A DNA stretch of 44,261 nt from Magnetococcales bacterium (GTDB lineage: Bacteria; Pseudomonadota; Magnetococcia; Magnetococcales; JADGCL01), in NCBI GenBank assembly GCA_015229005.1, contig JADGCL010000019.1, forward strand, positions 1-44,261, in the 5' to 3' direction. The notes below the pieces were generated by a model. It worked only from the letters and a program-made list of their open reading frames with translations. It was not told the origin of the DNA and searched no databases. The first letter of the stretch is position 1. Every line of letters begins with the position of its first letter. Of the stretch, positions 34,277 through 41,946 are shown piece by piece. A program made the position numbers and the translations under genes.

Positions 34277-34738
34277 TCACTTGCGACCGGTCCATCCAAA
34301 AGTGTCTGAAAGCTCCAACGCCCCGGAATTTTCTCTGCCGACAAGACGATCGACGAGGACGGATATCAACTTGTCCTTGAGTTTATCTCGCAATTCGGGA
34401 TCAAGTGTCTGGAAGGCCTCCTTGCCAACACGCATGACAATGACCTCGCTATTGGCTATGACATCCGCGGTACGTGGCTTATTGGGAGCCAGGAAAGAAA
34501 CTTCACCAAAGACCTCCCCGGGCTGCAAAATGGCAAGAGGCTTCTTATCGCCACCAGCGACCGTTGCCGTCCCTTTGATCAGGAAAAACAAATGATTGTC
34601 AGTCTCTTTTTCCCGTATAATCAATGAGTGAATTTTGTATCGAAAAATTTTCAAATCCAATTCGGCAATCATGGCTTTCTCTTCGGCAGTCAATCCCCCG
34701 AAGAACCGGATCTGGTCAATGATGAGAAGCTTTTCCAT
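34277..34738 (-). CDS. Small cyclic-nucleotide-binding domain protein
   Basis: 153 residues from ATG 34738 (MEKLLIIDQIRFFGGLTAEE). It consists of one cNMP-binding domain: LIIREKETDNHLFFLIKGTA, then the cassette LQPGEVFGEVSFLAPNKPRT with Gly-Glu and Arg kept, then a C-terminal helix ending RLVGRENSGALEL. There is no DNA-binding domain, so it is not a CRP-type regulator; it may be a single-domain sensor or regulatory subunit. It resembles the cNMP domains of the 23655-25430 protein (shared FGEVSFL). The first 36 residues of the longer ORF derive from repeat sequence and are rejected. A truncated second copy of its 5' end lies at 36961-37057. Confidence 0.85.
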   Translation of the reverse strand: MEKLLIIDQIRFFGGLTAEEKAMIAELDLKIFRYKIHSLIIREKETDNHLFFLIKGTATVAGGDKKPLAILQPGEVFGEVSFLAPNKPRTADVIANSEVIVMRVGKEAFQTLDPELRDKLKDKLISVLVDRLVGRENSGALELSDTFGWTGRK

Positions 34739-34795
34739 CAATTCCGCCTTCGGCAAAGGTGAGTTTATTTCACAACATGCGGACCGGCGTCGACC

Positions 34796-34906
34796 AACAA
34801 AATTCAACGGGACAGAAAAACCCATTGAACTTGCAGGTGAAGACAAAACCGCGTGCTGCCTTCACGGGTAAAAAAGCCCACGGATGGACTTTTTCAACAG
34901 TCTGAC
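34796..34906 (-). repeat. MITE-like element, partial copy in opposite orientation
   Basis: The reverse complement starts CAGACTGTTGAAAAAGTCCA and runs to GTCCCGTTGAATTTT. It aligns through about 105 bases with 34033-34138. The right third of the element is missing. It sits between the HNH gene stop and the small cNMP gene, so two copies in inverted orientation bracket the cNMP gene. Confidence 0.75.
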
Positions 34907-34914
34907 AGAATGCA

Positions 34915-35580
34915 TCAGACGTCTCCTCGCACAAGCCGCCCTTGTCGTCGAAGCTCGGACGCGATGAAAGGCGCACAGATCTCCAGGTAAGCGAGATCGA
35001 TGCCACCCATTCCCGGCCCAAGCTGATAGCGATCAACGTACTCCTCACGCGCTTTGACGCACTGCCGCTGATTGAGTACGGGGAGAGTTGCATCGATGCG
35101 CGACCCCTCGGCCTTCGGAGCTTCCGGCCCTTTCTCGACGCAGAGGGTATTCAGGTTGAGCGCAAACCAGCCAAGTCCGATCGCGAAGGGGTCGGCAAGC
35201 GTGCGCAACTCGCCCTTCTTGGAATTGATGATAGCCGCACAAAGTCGATAATTCGCCCATTCGTAAACATGATGCCAAGCGTAGGACTTCGGGAGCGCAT
35301 GATCGACGGTCGGGCTCCCCGTCGCGTGATGGATGTACATCGCCAGATAGGCACAGCGACTCTCATATGCGTCAAGCATCTCGGGGATTACCCTGCGCCA
35401 GTACGGCGGAAACTTCACGGCAGGGATTTCCTGCTCCTGATTGGCGATCTTTTTTCGCCTCCGGCCAGGCCGACCGAGTCTCGGTTCGCGACCGACCAGT
35501 TCGTCGATGGCCGAAAGTCCCGGCTGTCTGACGATGGTGTCGAACGTTGCCGGTTCCGGTGCCTGTGCGACCGGGATCAT
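34915..35580 (-). CDS. HNH-type nuclease, partner of the ATPase (Septu PtuB-like)
   Basis: 221 residues from ATG 35580. That ATG overlaps the ATPase stop (ATGA), so the two proteins are translationally coupled. After an N-terminal stretch (MIPVAQAPEPATFDTIVRQPG) comes an HNH-like core at about residues 85-135: SRCAYLAMYIHHATG, VDHALPKS, YEWANYRLCAAIINSKKG, then LADPFAIGLGWF. The Asp-His, the Asn of WANYRL and the Asn of INSKKG are the expected catalytic and metal residues. The CxxC zinc pairs of many HNH enzymes are absent. ATPase-HNH gene pairs of this order and size are known as Septu (PtuA-PtuB) and related anti-phage modules. A DNA or RNA cleaving effector is inferred, not shown. Confidence 0.75.
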   Translation of the reverse strand: MIPVAQAPEPATFDTIVRQPGLSAIDELVGREPRLGRPGRRRKKIANQEQEIPAVKFPPYWRRVIPEMLDAYESRCAYLAMYIHHATGSPTVDHALPKSYAWHHVYEWANYRLCAAIINSKKGELRTLADPFAIGLGWFALNLNTLCVEKGPEAPKAEGSRIDATLPVLNQRQCVKAREEYVDRYQLGPGMGGIDLAYLEICAPFIASELRRQGRLVRGDV

Positions 35581-36905
35581 TGCTGTTTCTCCGGCATGTC
35601 GTCTCGTTTGGCCTGCTGAACAAAATAGTCCCAGCGAACCCAAAAGGGATCGATATCGGGAAGGCCCGCCTCATGCAACTGCCTGTCGGCCACCTCGATC
35701 TGCTCCCGGGACGGTCTGCTCGTGCCAAGCACCTCTCGAGCTGCGCGCACTGCCCGCTCACCTTCGAGCGAACGCGGTTCGGCGAGATCGAACGCCTCGC
35801 TCGTCAGCCAATTCCCAACCTCGCCGAGTCGAACAAACGGACGCTTGCGCAGTTCGACTTTCCGACCCACGAGGTCGAGATCGAACCATGCGTCTCGCTC
35901 GACATCGAACAAGGGCTCGACCGATGCGAGTACGAGCGGCGAGTGTGTTGCCGCAATGAGCTGAACCGACGCAGACGCGTCGTCGGTCAGCCTCTGCGCG
36001 ACATCGACGAGCGCGGGAACGACGGCGCGCTGCCAGCGTGGGTGCAGGTGCGCTTCGACCTCGTCGAACAACATCACCACACGCGACGAGCGATCCTGCC
36101 CAAGCTGCTTCGACGCAATGAGGTGTTCGCGCCACGCCCATGAGAGCATGTACGCAAGCGCGGTGATACGGCGGACGCCAAGCGAAGCGTATAAGACGGG
36201 GACATCTTGGTCGTAACCCATGCAGATGGTTGGGATGTCACGCACATCGTCGACCGACAACCTTGCAAAACCGTCACCCGGCTTCAGGCCGCCGTCACCA
36301 CCGACGGTCGACGTCAGCAGCGCGAGTACGGAAGCCATGCGCCTTGCATCGTCGCCATCCTCGCGAATCCAGGATACCCAGTCAGCGATGAGCCCATTGC
36401 TCACAAGTGCCGTCTTGTCGCCGATGTGGACTCGCAGTCCGTCCCAAACCTCCTTTGAGCTGAAGATGTACGCCGGAACACGGTCCTGAATGTCGACGTT
36501 GCCCTTCCGCTTCCAATAGTTTCGGGCAGGATCCCAAACGGCGAAACCGCCATCGGCCAGAGCGTAGATGACAAGCCCCGGGTTCCAGGGACGACCGGCC
36601 TTGCCGAGCCACGACTGTTCGTCGGGAACATAGGAACTTTCGTACCCGACACGTCCCACCTTGCTTTCAACACTGAACTCGATGGTGGCCTTCTTGCCGG
36701 CATCCGTGGGACGTGCCGCATAGCCTGACGTAAGATTTTCGTTGAGATCCTGAGGCCATCTCCGTGTCAGCGCCCACCACGCCACATCGAGAAGGAAGCT
36801 CTTGCCGAGTCCGTTGTCTCCCGTGATGAGGTTCAGCCTCGGCGCAAGATCCATCCCCATCCTGGATGCTGGCCCGACGTTTCTCAGGTAAAGGGATTCA
36901 AGCAT
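35577..36905 (-). CDS. AAA/ABC-type ATPase of an ATPase-HNH pair (Septu PtuA-like)
   Basis: 442 residues from ATG 36905, with CGGAG just upstream; ATG 36923 is in frame. Walker A GDNGLGKS is at residues 29-36 after an N-terminal strand (MLESLYLRNVGPASRMGMDL), as in SMC/RecF-like ATPases. The central part is alpha-helical. Near the end come SLGVRRITALAYMLSWAW, Walker B VVMLFDEVEAHLHP and the switch region IAATHSPLVLASV. It carries no nuclease or TOPRIM domain of its own. It is coupled to the downstream HNH gene. More A+T than neighbouring housekeeping genes, consistent with acquisition. An anti-phage role is inferred from gene pairing and domain type. Confidence 0.8.
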   Translation of the reverse strand: MLESLYLRNVGPASRMGMDLAPRLNLITGDNGLGKSFLLDVAWWALTRRWPQDLNENLTSGYAARPTDAGKKATIEFSVESKVGRVGYESSYVPDEQSWLGKAGRPWNPGLVIYALADGGFAVWDPARNYWKRKGNVDIQDRVPAYIFSSKEVWDGLRVHIGDKTALVSNGLIADWVSWIREDGDDARRMASVLALLTSTVGGDGGLKPGDGFARLSVDDVRDIPTICMGYDQDVPVLYASLGVRRITALAYMLSWAWREHLIASKQLGQDRSSRVVMLFDEVEAHLHPRWQRAVVPALVDVAQRLTDDASASVQLIAATHSPLVLASVEPLFDVERDAWFDLDLVGRKVELRKRPFVRLGEVGNWLTSEAFDLAEPRSLEGERAVRAAREVLGTSRPSREQIEVADRQLHEAGLPDIDPFWVRWDYFVQQAKRDDMPEKQQ

Positions 36906-36960
36906 TGGCTCCGACAGTCCCATAAGATCGGACAGAGTGGCAGACTCCGAACCTATTCCT

Positions 36961-37057
36961 CTCTTCGGCGATCGATCTCCCGAAGAACCGGATCTGGTCA
37001 ATGATGAGAAGCTTTTCCATCAATTCCGCCTTCGACAAAGGTGAGTTCATTTCAAAG
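36961..37057 (-). pseudogene. Truncated copy of the small cNMP-binding gene (5' end only)
   Basis: About 97 bases align without gaps to 34679-34775 in the same orientation, with only about a dozen differences. The fragment keeps the start codon (ATG at 37020) and MEKLLIIDQIRFFG, then breaks after about 20 codons, where the frame runs into unrelated sequence at the edge of the ATPase gene. The rest of the gene is absent, so this is a remnant rather than a functional gene. Confidence 0.85.
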
Positions 37058-37291
37058 CATGCCGACGGTGCCGCCCATGGCATTCAAGCCAGTCGGGTGA
37101 TCTCCCCATCTTCCCGAAACCGCCCCAGTGCAGGACGAGGGATTGTACCGCCGATCCGGCCAAACTCGCGAGGGCGCACGGTCAACGCAGCGAGTCACCA
37201 CCGGCATCTGCGAAGCATCTTCCATCGGCATTCAAGCTTCTTCGTCCGGACAAAGGGGGGGCTGATCGGAAAGATTCCGCTCCAGGAGGAC

Positions 37292-37320
37292 TTGACGGGA
37301 ACCGCGCGGAGCCCCATTAT
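37292..37320 (+). promoter_or_regulatory. Sigma-70 type promoter for tRNA-Asn
   Basis: TTGACG (37292-37297), a 17-base spacer, then CATTAT (37315-37320). Transcription would start about 20 bases before the tRNA. Both boxes are close to consensus and the spacing is ideal. The preceding 235 bases show nothing I can identify. Confidence 0.75.
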
Positions 37321-37347
37321 GGCGCCACCAGGGCGGAGGCGGCCCTA

Positions 37348-37423
37348 TTCCCCAGTAGCTCAGCTGGCAGAGCAGGTGGCTGTTAACCACCGGGTCCGTG
37401 GTTCGAGTCCGCGCTGGGGAGCC
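37348..37423 (+). tRNA. tRNA-Asn(GUU)
   Basis: A 76-base class I tRNA with CCA encoded. The acceptor stem TCCCCAG pairs with CTGGGGA, the D-arm contains TAGCTCAGCTGGCAGAGCA, the anticodon is GTT in loop CTGTTAA, the T-arm contains GGTTCGAGTCC, and the discriminator is G. Confidence 0.97.
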
Positions 37424-37599
37424 AAAGAAATCAAGGGGGTCGCGGGCATTCCACGCGCCCCCTTTTCTGCTTCAGGGGGGCCTCGGTTCAACTTTTCCGG
37501 GTCCCCGAGCCTCTCTCCGGGGCACTGCTGCCCTTCGTCCGTGGGAAGCGGTGCCTTTCCCTGACCCGGGAGAATCAGTCGTCCCTGACGGGGGTGGGG

Positions 37600-37708
37600 G
37601 AAGTTGTCGGAACCAGGATAAGACGAAGTTGTCGGAACCAGGATAAGACAGGGATAAGATCAGGATAAGAGCGGAGGCATGGCCCGGATAAGCATGGCAC
37701 CGGATAAG
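37600..37708 (+). repeat. 25-bp tandem duplication and six GGATAAG motifs upstream of tkt
   Basis: The 25-base unit GAAGTTGTCGGAACCAGGAT+AAGAC occurs twice in a row (37600-37624 and 37625-37649). The heptamer GGATAAG occurs six times on one strand, at 37616, 37641, 37652, 37663, 37686 and 37702, with start-to-start spacings of 25, 11, 11, 23 and 16. It ends about 70 bases before the transketolase start. It could be a regulator-binding array or simply slippage-derived repeats. Confidence 0.85.
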
Positions 37709-37780
37709 TGCGGAGGCGTGGTCCGGCGCTTCCCTGGCGACCGCGACTCCGGCCCGTCGGCCCTCTTCCGGAATGAGGAC

Positions 37781-39775
37781 ATGGATTCTCTGGAACAGGA
37801 TCTCCTGAGCGTCGCCACCCTGCGTATGCTCGCGGTCGATGCCATAGAAAAAGCCAACTCAGGCCACCCCGGAATGGCCCTGGGAGCGGCGCCGATGGCC
37901 TATGTGCTGTGGCATCGGATCCTGGTCCACAACCCCCGCGATCCCGCTTGGCCAAACCGGGATCGGTTCGTTCTCTCCGCCGGCCACGCTTCCGCGCTCC
38001 TCTACGCCCTCCTCCACCTCTCCGGCTACGACCTGGGCCTGGAGGAACTCGAGGCCTTCAGGCAGTTGGGGTCGCGCACCCCCGGGCACCCCGAATACCG
38101 ACGAACTCCCGGAGTCGAGGCAACCACCGGTCCCCTGGGCCAAGGAATCGGTATGGCGGTCGGGATGGCCGTCGCCGAGCGCTCCCTGGCCGATTCGTTC
38201 AACCAACCGGGACTCGCGCCGCTCGTCGACCACCATACCTATGCCCTCCTTTCCGATGGCGATCTCATGGAGGGCGTCGCCTACGAGGCCGCGTCCCTGG
38301 CAGGACACTGGCAACTCGGAAAACTGGTCTGTCTCTATGATGCCAACCACGTCACCATCGAGGGACCGCTCGAGTTGGCCTTCAGCGAGGATGTCGAAGG
38401 GCGCTTTCACAGTTGCCGATGGCAGGTCCTCAAGGTCGCCGATGGCGAGGATCTGGCGGCCATCGAGGCAGCCTTGCGAACAGCCCAGGCCGAAACGACA
38501 CGTCCAACCCTCATCATCGTCCGGACCCGCATCGGCTTCGGCTCCCCCAAGGAAAACGACGCAGCCAGCCATGGCTCCCCCCTTGGTGCGGACGCAGTGG
38601 CAGCCACCCGTCGCCGTTTCGGCTGGCCCGATCGTCCCTTCCACGTCCCCGAGACCGTGCCCGACCACTTCCGCGCCATTTCGGAACGGGGTGGCCGGAA
38701 AGAAGAGGAGTGGCGTCTCCTCCTGGAAGAGTATGCCCGTCGCTTCCCGGAACGACTCCAGGAGTTCCAACGGCGCCTCGCCGGGACTCTTCCGGGCTCC
38801 TGGGAGTCCGCCCTGGAGGGGCTGGAACTGCCCACTCGACCGCTGCCCTCGCGAATGGTCTCCGGGATGGCCCTCAACGCCCTCTCCCGGGTTCTGCCGG
38901 AACTCTGGGGAGGGGCTGCGGATCTGGGACCTTCGATCGGGACCCTGTTGACCCATGAGCCGGAGCGGGTCGTCCATTTCGGCCTGCGGGAACACGCCAT
39001 GGGCGCCATCGTCAACGGCGTTGCCCTTCACGGTGGCCTGTTGCCCTTTTGCGGCACTTTCCTCTCCTTCGCCAATTACATGTTCGCCGCCATGCGTCTG
39101 TCGGCAGTCATGGGGCTCAAGGTCGTCTATGTGATGAGCCACGACAGCATCGCCGTGGGCGAGGATGGGCCGACACATCAACCGGTGGAGCACGTCGCCG
39201 CGCTCCGCGCCATGCCGGGCATGGTCGTGATCCGTCCGGCAGACGGGCGGGAGACCGTGGCGGCCTGGCGCACCGCCCTGGAAATCCCAGGCCCGGTCAC
39301 CTTGATCCTCTCCCGGCAGCCGCTCCCCCCCCTGGTCGATACCCCGGTCGACGTGGCCCGTGGCGCCTACATCAAAGTCGGTGCGGATCCCGATCCCGAT
39401 CTCATCCTCATCGCCAGCGGCAGTGAGGTCAGCCTCGCCGTAGCCGCCGGACAGGTGTTGAGTTCCCGCAGGCTGCGGGTGCGCGTGGTCTCCATGCCCT
39501 CGTGGGAGCTTTTCCTGGCCCAACCACCATCCTATCGGGAGGCGGTGTTGCCTCCAACCATCACCTGCCGGCTCGCGATCGAGGCCCTCGCCTCCCTGGG
39601 CTGGCACCGCTGGGTGGGCGATTCCGGGGAGGTCCTGGCCCTGGACCGGTTCGGCGTTGCCGCACCCTACCCCGAAATAATGCCGTATTTCGGGTTCTCC
39701 GTGGAACAAATCGTGGACCGGGGATGGTCTTTGTGGCAGCGTAGAGCCGGAAAGAGCGGGTCGGGGGCAGAATAG
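37781..39775 (+). CDS. tkt: Transketolase
   Basis: ThDP enzyme of the pentose phosphate and Calvin pathways, transferring two-carbon units between sugar phosphates. 664 residues from ATG 37781, almost exactly the E. coli length, with GAGG just upstream; longer starts run into the GGATAAG repeats. The ThDP motif is [20 protein letters not shown] followed by [12 protein letters not shown]. The N-terminal [15 protein letters not shown], the central [13 protein letters not shown] with its catalytic Glu, and [18 protein letters not shown] are all conserved. It is followed after 100 bases by a phosphatase gene with its own strong ribosome-binding site. Confidence 0.96.
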   Translation: MDSLEQDLLSVATLRMLAVDAIEKANSGHPGMALGAAPMAYVLWHRILVHNPRDPAWPNRDRFVLSAGHASALLYALLHLSGYDLGLEELEAFRQLGSRTPGHPEYRRTPGVEATTGPLGQGIGMAVGMAVAERSLADSFNQPGLAPLVDHHTYALLSDGDLMEGVAYEAASLAGHWQLGKLVCLYDANHVTIEGPLELAFSEDVEGRFHSCRWQVLKVADGEDLAAIEAALRTAQAETTRPTLIIVRTRIGFGSPKENDAASHGSPLGADAVAATRRRFGWPDRPFHVPETVPDHFRAISERGGRKEEEWRLLLEEYARRFPERLQEFQRRLAGTLPGSWESALEGLELPTRPLPSRMVSGMALNALSRVLPELWGGAADLGPSIGTLLTHEPERVVHFGLREHAMGAIVNGVALHGGLLPFCGTFLSFANYMFAAMRLSAVMGLKVVYVMSHDSIAVGEDGPTHQPVEHVAALRAMPGMVVIRPADGRETVAAWRTALEIPGPVTLILSRQPLPPLVDTPVDVARGAYIKVGADPDPDLILIASGSEVSLAVAAGQVLSSRRLRVRVVSMPSWELFLAQPPSYREAVLPPTITCRLAIEALASLGWHRWVGDSGEVLALDRFGVAAPYPEIMPYFGFSVEQIVDRGWSLWQRRAGKSGSGAE

Positions 39776-39874
39776 TCGGGGATGAATACTCGGATGGCAT
39801 CGGCCCATGGCCGTGGTCGGTCGTAACAAACCGGCAAAGAGAAAAGCGCAAGCCAATCAGAAGAAGGAGAGGCC

Positions 39875-40345
39875 ATGAGAAGTGATATCGATATTGCCGC
39901 TTGGTTGAAATTTTCCCTGGTCATTCCGGGGCGTCTGGCCGGTATGAGCATGCCTGGATTCAACAACCCGGTCGATGAGGAGATCGACTTCCTTCGCAAG
40001 CAGGGGGTCGTCTCCATGGTCAATCTTTCGGGAAACGATTACCGCTCTCCCCTCTACCGGGCCACCTTCCGGGTCATCGACATACCGATCGTGGAATACG
40101 AGCCCCCCAGCGTCAAGCAGATGGATCAGTTGATCGACATGCATCTCAGTCTGCCCATGGGACAGGTGATGGCCGTTCACTGCCGCGGAGGCATTGGCCG
40201 GACAGGCACGGTCCTCGCCTGCATGCTGGGCAAGATCGAGGGGTTGAGCGGCGACGAGGCGATCCGCATGGTGCGCAATACCCGCCTCGGCAGCGTCGAG
40301 TCCGGGCCGCAGCTCGAGTTCGTCAAGAAGTACCTGGGGTCTTAG
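39875..40345 (+). CDS. Dual-specificity (Cys-based) protein phosphatase
   Basis: 156 residues from ATG 39875, with AAGGAGAGG upstream. It has the PTP signature VHCRGGIGRTGTVLACML, in which the Cys is nucleophile and the Arg binds phosphate. The general-acid region is probably DIPIVEYEPPS (about 68-78). The compact size fits dual-specificity or atypical tyrosine phosphatases; the substrate may be a phosphoprotein, a phosphoinositide-like compound or RNA 5' phosphate. It converges on ffh, and the two genes share a long hairpin between their stops. Confidence 0.88.
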   Translation: MRSDIDIAAWLKFSLVIPGRLAGMSMPGFNNPVDEEIDFLRKQGVVSMVNLSGNDYRSPLYRATFRVIDIPIVEYEPPSVKQMDQLIDMHLSLPMGQVMAVHCRGGIGRTGTVLACMLGKIEGLSGDEAIRMVRNTRLGSVESGPQLEFVKKYLGS

Positions 40346-40354
40346 GGCAAAGCC

Positions 40355-40392
40355 CCGGTTGGCAGCCCGTTGATAAACGGGCTGCTAACCGG
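40355..40392. terminator. Long palindrome between convergent genes (repeat-derived, possible bidirectional terminator)
   Basis: CCGGTTGGCAGCCCGTT-GATA-AACGGGCTGCTAACCGG forms a 17-bp stem with a single G/A difference and a 4-base loop. It is the right-end hairpin of the MITE-like family. It lies between the phosphatase stop and the ffh stop and contains the ffh TAG (40387-40385). No T run follows on either side, so terminator function is inferred from position only. Confidence 0.6.
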
Positions 40393-41758
40393 CGCGAAAC
40401 GGATTGCCCATCTTCGGCAGCCCCGGGAAACCTCCCCGGAAAAGGCCTTTCTTTCCCAATTTGCCCATGCGCTTCATGAGCTTCTGGGTCATCACGAACT
40501 GCTTGAGCAAACGGTTGACATCCTGCACGCTCGTGCCGGATCCGGCGGCGATCCGGCGCTTGCGCGAAGCGTTGAGAAGGTGGTGCTTCGTCCGCTCCTG
40601 CGGCGTCATCGACAGGATGATCGCCTCCACCCGCTTGATCTGTTTCTCGTCCACATCGACAGGCTTGCCCTTCATCGCCTGCTTGACCCCGGGGATCATG
40701 TCGATCAATTCCGACAACGACCCCATTTTCCGGATCTGCTGCATCTGTGCCAGAAAATCATCCAGTCCAAAGGCCGTCTTCTCGATCTTCTGCTGGAGCC
40801 TCGCCGCTTCCTTGAGATCCACCTTCTCCATGGCGGTCTCGACCAGGGAGAGGACATCCCCCATCCCCAGGATCCGCGACGCCAGACGATCCGGGTGAAA
40901 CGGCTCCAGCCGATCCAGGGTCTCACCGGTGCCAAGATACTTGATCGGCTTGCCGGTGACGTGCCGGATCGAGAGCGCCGCCCCTCCCCGGGCATCGCCG
41001 TCGTTCTTGGTGAGGATCACCCCGGTGATCGCCAGACGGTCGTTGAAAGCCCGGGCGACGGTGACCGCGTCCTGACCTGTCATGGCATCGGCGACAAGAA
41101 GAATCTCCACCGGTCGGACGGCACTCTTGACGGCCTCCAATTCGGCCATCAGGGTCTCGTCGACGTGGAGGCGACCGGCGGTATCGACGAGGAGAAGATC
41201 GTAGCCGCCGTTGCGGGCCGCATCCAGGGCCTCCCGGACGATCTCGACAGGCTTCCCGGTGGGACGGGCAGGTTGCACCGTCACCCCCGCCTGCGCCCCC
41301 ACCGTCGCCAACTGTTCCATGGCGGCGGGTCGGTAAACGTCCAGGGAGACGAGCAGGCTGCGGCGATTCTCCCTCTCCAGGAGGCGCTTGGCGAGCTTGG
41401 CGGTGGTCGTGGTCTTGCCGGACCCCTGCAAACCGACCATCATCACCACCGCCGGCGGCTGCACCGAGAGGTCCAGACGCTCGTTCTCCTCACCCATCAG
41501 GTGGACGAGTTCCTCGTAAACGACCTGGATCACCTGCTGACCCGGGGTCAGGGAGTCCAGCACCTCTCGACCGATCGCCTTCTCCTGCACCCGTTCGAGG
41601 AAGGCCCGGACCACCTCCAGATGGACATCCGCCTCCAGCAGGGCCAAACGAACCTCGCGCAACGAGTCCTGGATATTCTTCTCGTTGAGCGCCCCGCGGC
41701 CCTTGAGTTTCTTGAAGACCGCTTCCAATCGGTCGGAGAGGGTATCGAACATGCTCAA
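40385..41758 (-). CDS. ffh: Signal recognition particle protein Ffh (SRP54)
   Basis: GTPase of the signal recognition particle; with 4.5S RNA it targets nascent membrane proteins to FtsY and SecYEG. 457 residues. N domain about 1-90. The G domain (about 95-295) has GLQGSGKTTTTAKLA, DTAGRLHVDE, VILTKNDGDARGGAALSIRH and GKPIKYLGTGE. The methionine-rich M domain (about 325-455) has IPGVKQAMKG, ILSMTPQERTKH and SRKRRIAAGSGTSVQDVNRL. TKND replaces the commoner TKLD but keeps the TKxD guanine motif. The stop codon is part of a dispersed repeat. The upstream 100 bases are A+T-rich and likely hold its promoter. Confidence 0.97.
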   Translation of the reverse strand: MSMFDTLSDRLEAVFKKLKGRGALNEKNIQDSLREVRLALLEADVHLEVVRAFLERVQEKAIGREVLDSLTPGQQVIQVVYEELVHLMGEENERLDLSVQPPAVVMMVGLQGSGKTTTTAKLAKRLLERENRRSLLVSLDVYRPAAMEQLATVGAQAGVTVQPARPTGKPVEIVREALDAARNGGYDLLLVDTAGRLHVDETLMAELEAVKSAVRPVEILLVADAMTGQDAVTVARAFNDRLAITGVILTKNDGDARGGAALSIRHVTGKPIKYLGTGETLDRLEPFHPDRLASRILGMGDVLSLVETAMEKVDLKEAARLQQKIEKTAFGLDDFLAQMQQIRKMGSLSELIDMIPGVKQAMKGKPVDVDEKQIKRVEAIILSMTPQERTKHHLLNASRKRRIAAGSGTSVQDVNRLLKQFVMTQKLMKRMGKLGKKGLFRGGFPGLPKMGNPFRAG

Positions 41759-41886
41759 TTCATCCCTTCAATTCAAACTCAGTAAGCGTTCACCGAAGTA
41801 CGGAACCAGGATCCTTGATCGGATTGACCGATATCAAACAAAAATCGACAAAAAAATAATATCAAGTTACCATCCCTTCAATCCAA

Positions 41887-41927
41887 GCCTGTTGCAGAAG
41901 GCCATCCACGACCGTTCCGCAACAGGC
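41887..41927. repeat. Inverted repeat, probable member of the dispersed hairpin family
   Basis: GCCTGTTGC and GCAACAGGC form perfect 9-bp arms around a 23-base interior containing AAGGCCATCCACG. This recalls GCCTGTTGAAAAAGTCCATGGACG of the 34030 copy. It lies 20 bases beyond the sulfurtransferase stop and so could also stabilise or terminate that transcript. Confidence 0.55.
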
Positions 41928-41946
41928 CCCTTCCCGAAAAACCCGC

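Noticed and set aside
37348-37423. tRNA-Asn as the integration site of the accessory segment
   Set aside because: The segment lies on the 5' side of the tRNA, no duplicated tRNA 3' end was found at its far edge, and no integrase is present.
37398-37646. Short plus-strand ORFs after tRNA-Asn
   Set aside because: They start inside the tRNA or run through the GGATAAG repeats, have no ribosome-binding site and resemble no protein.
38000-39856. Minus-strand 665-residue ORF opposite transketolase
   Set aside because: It is a shadow frame of an unambiguous tkt gene with no recognisable domain.
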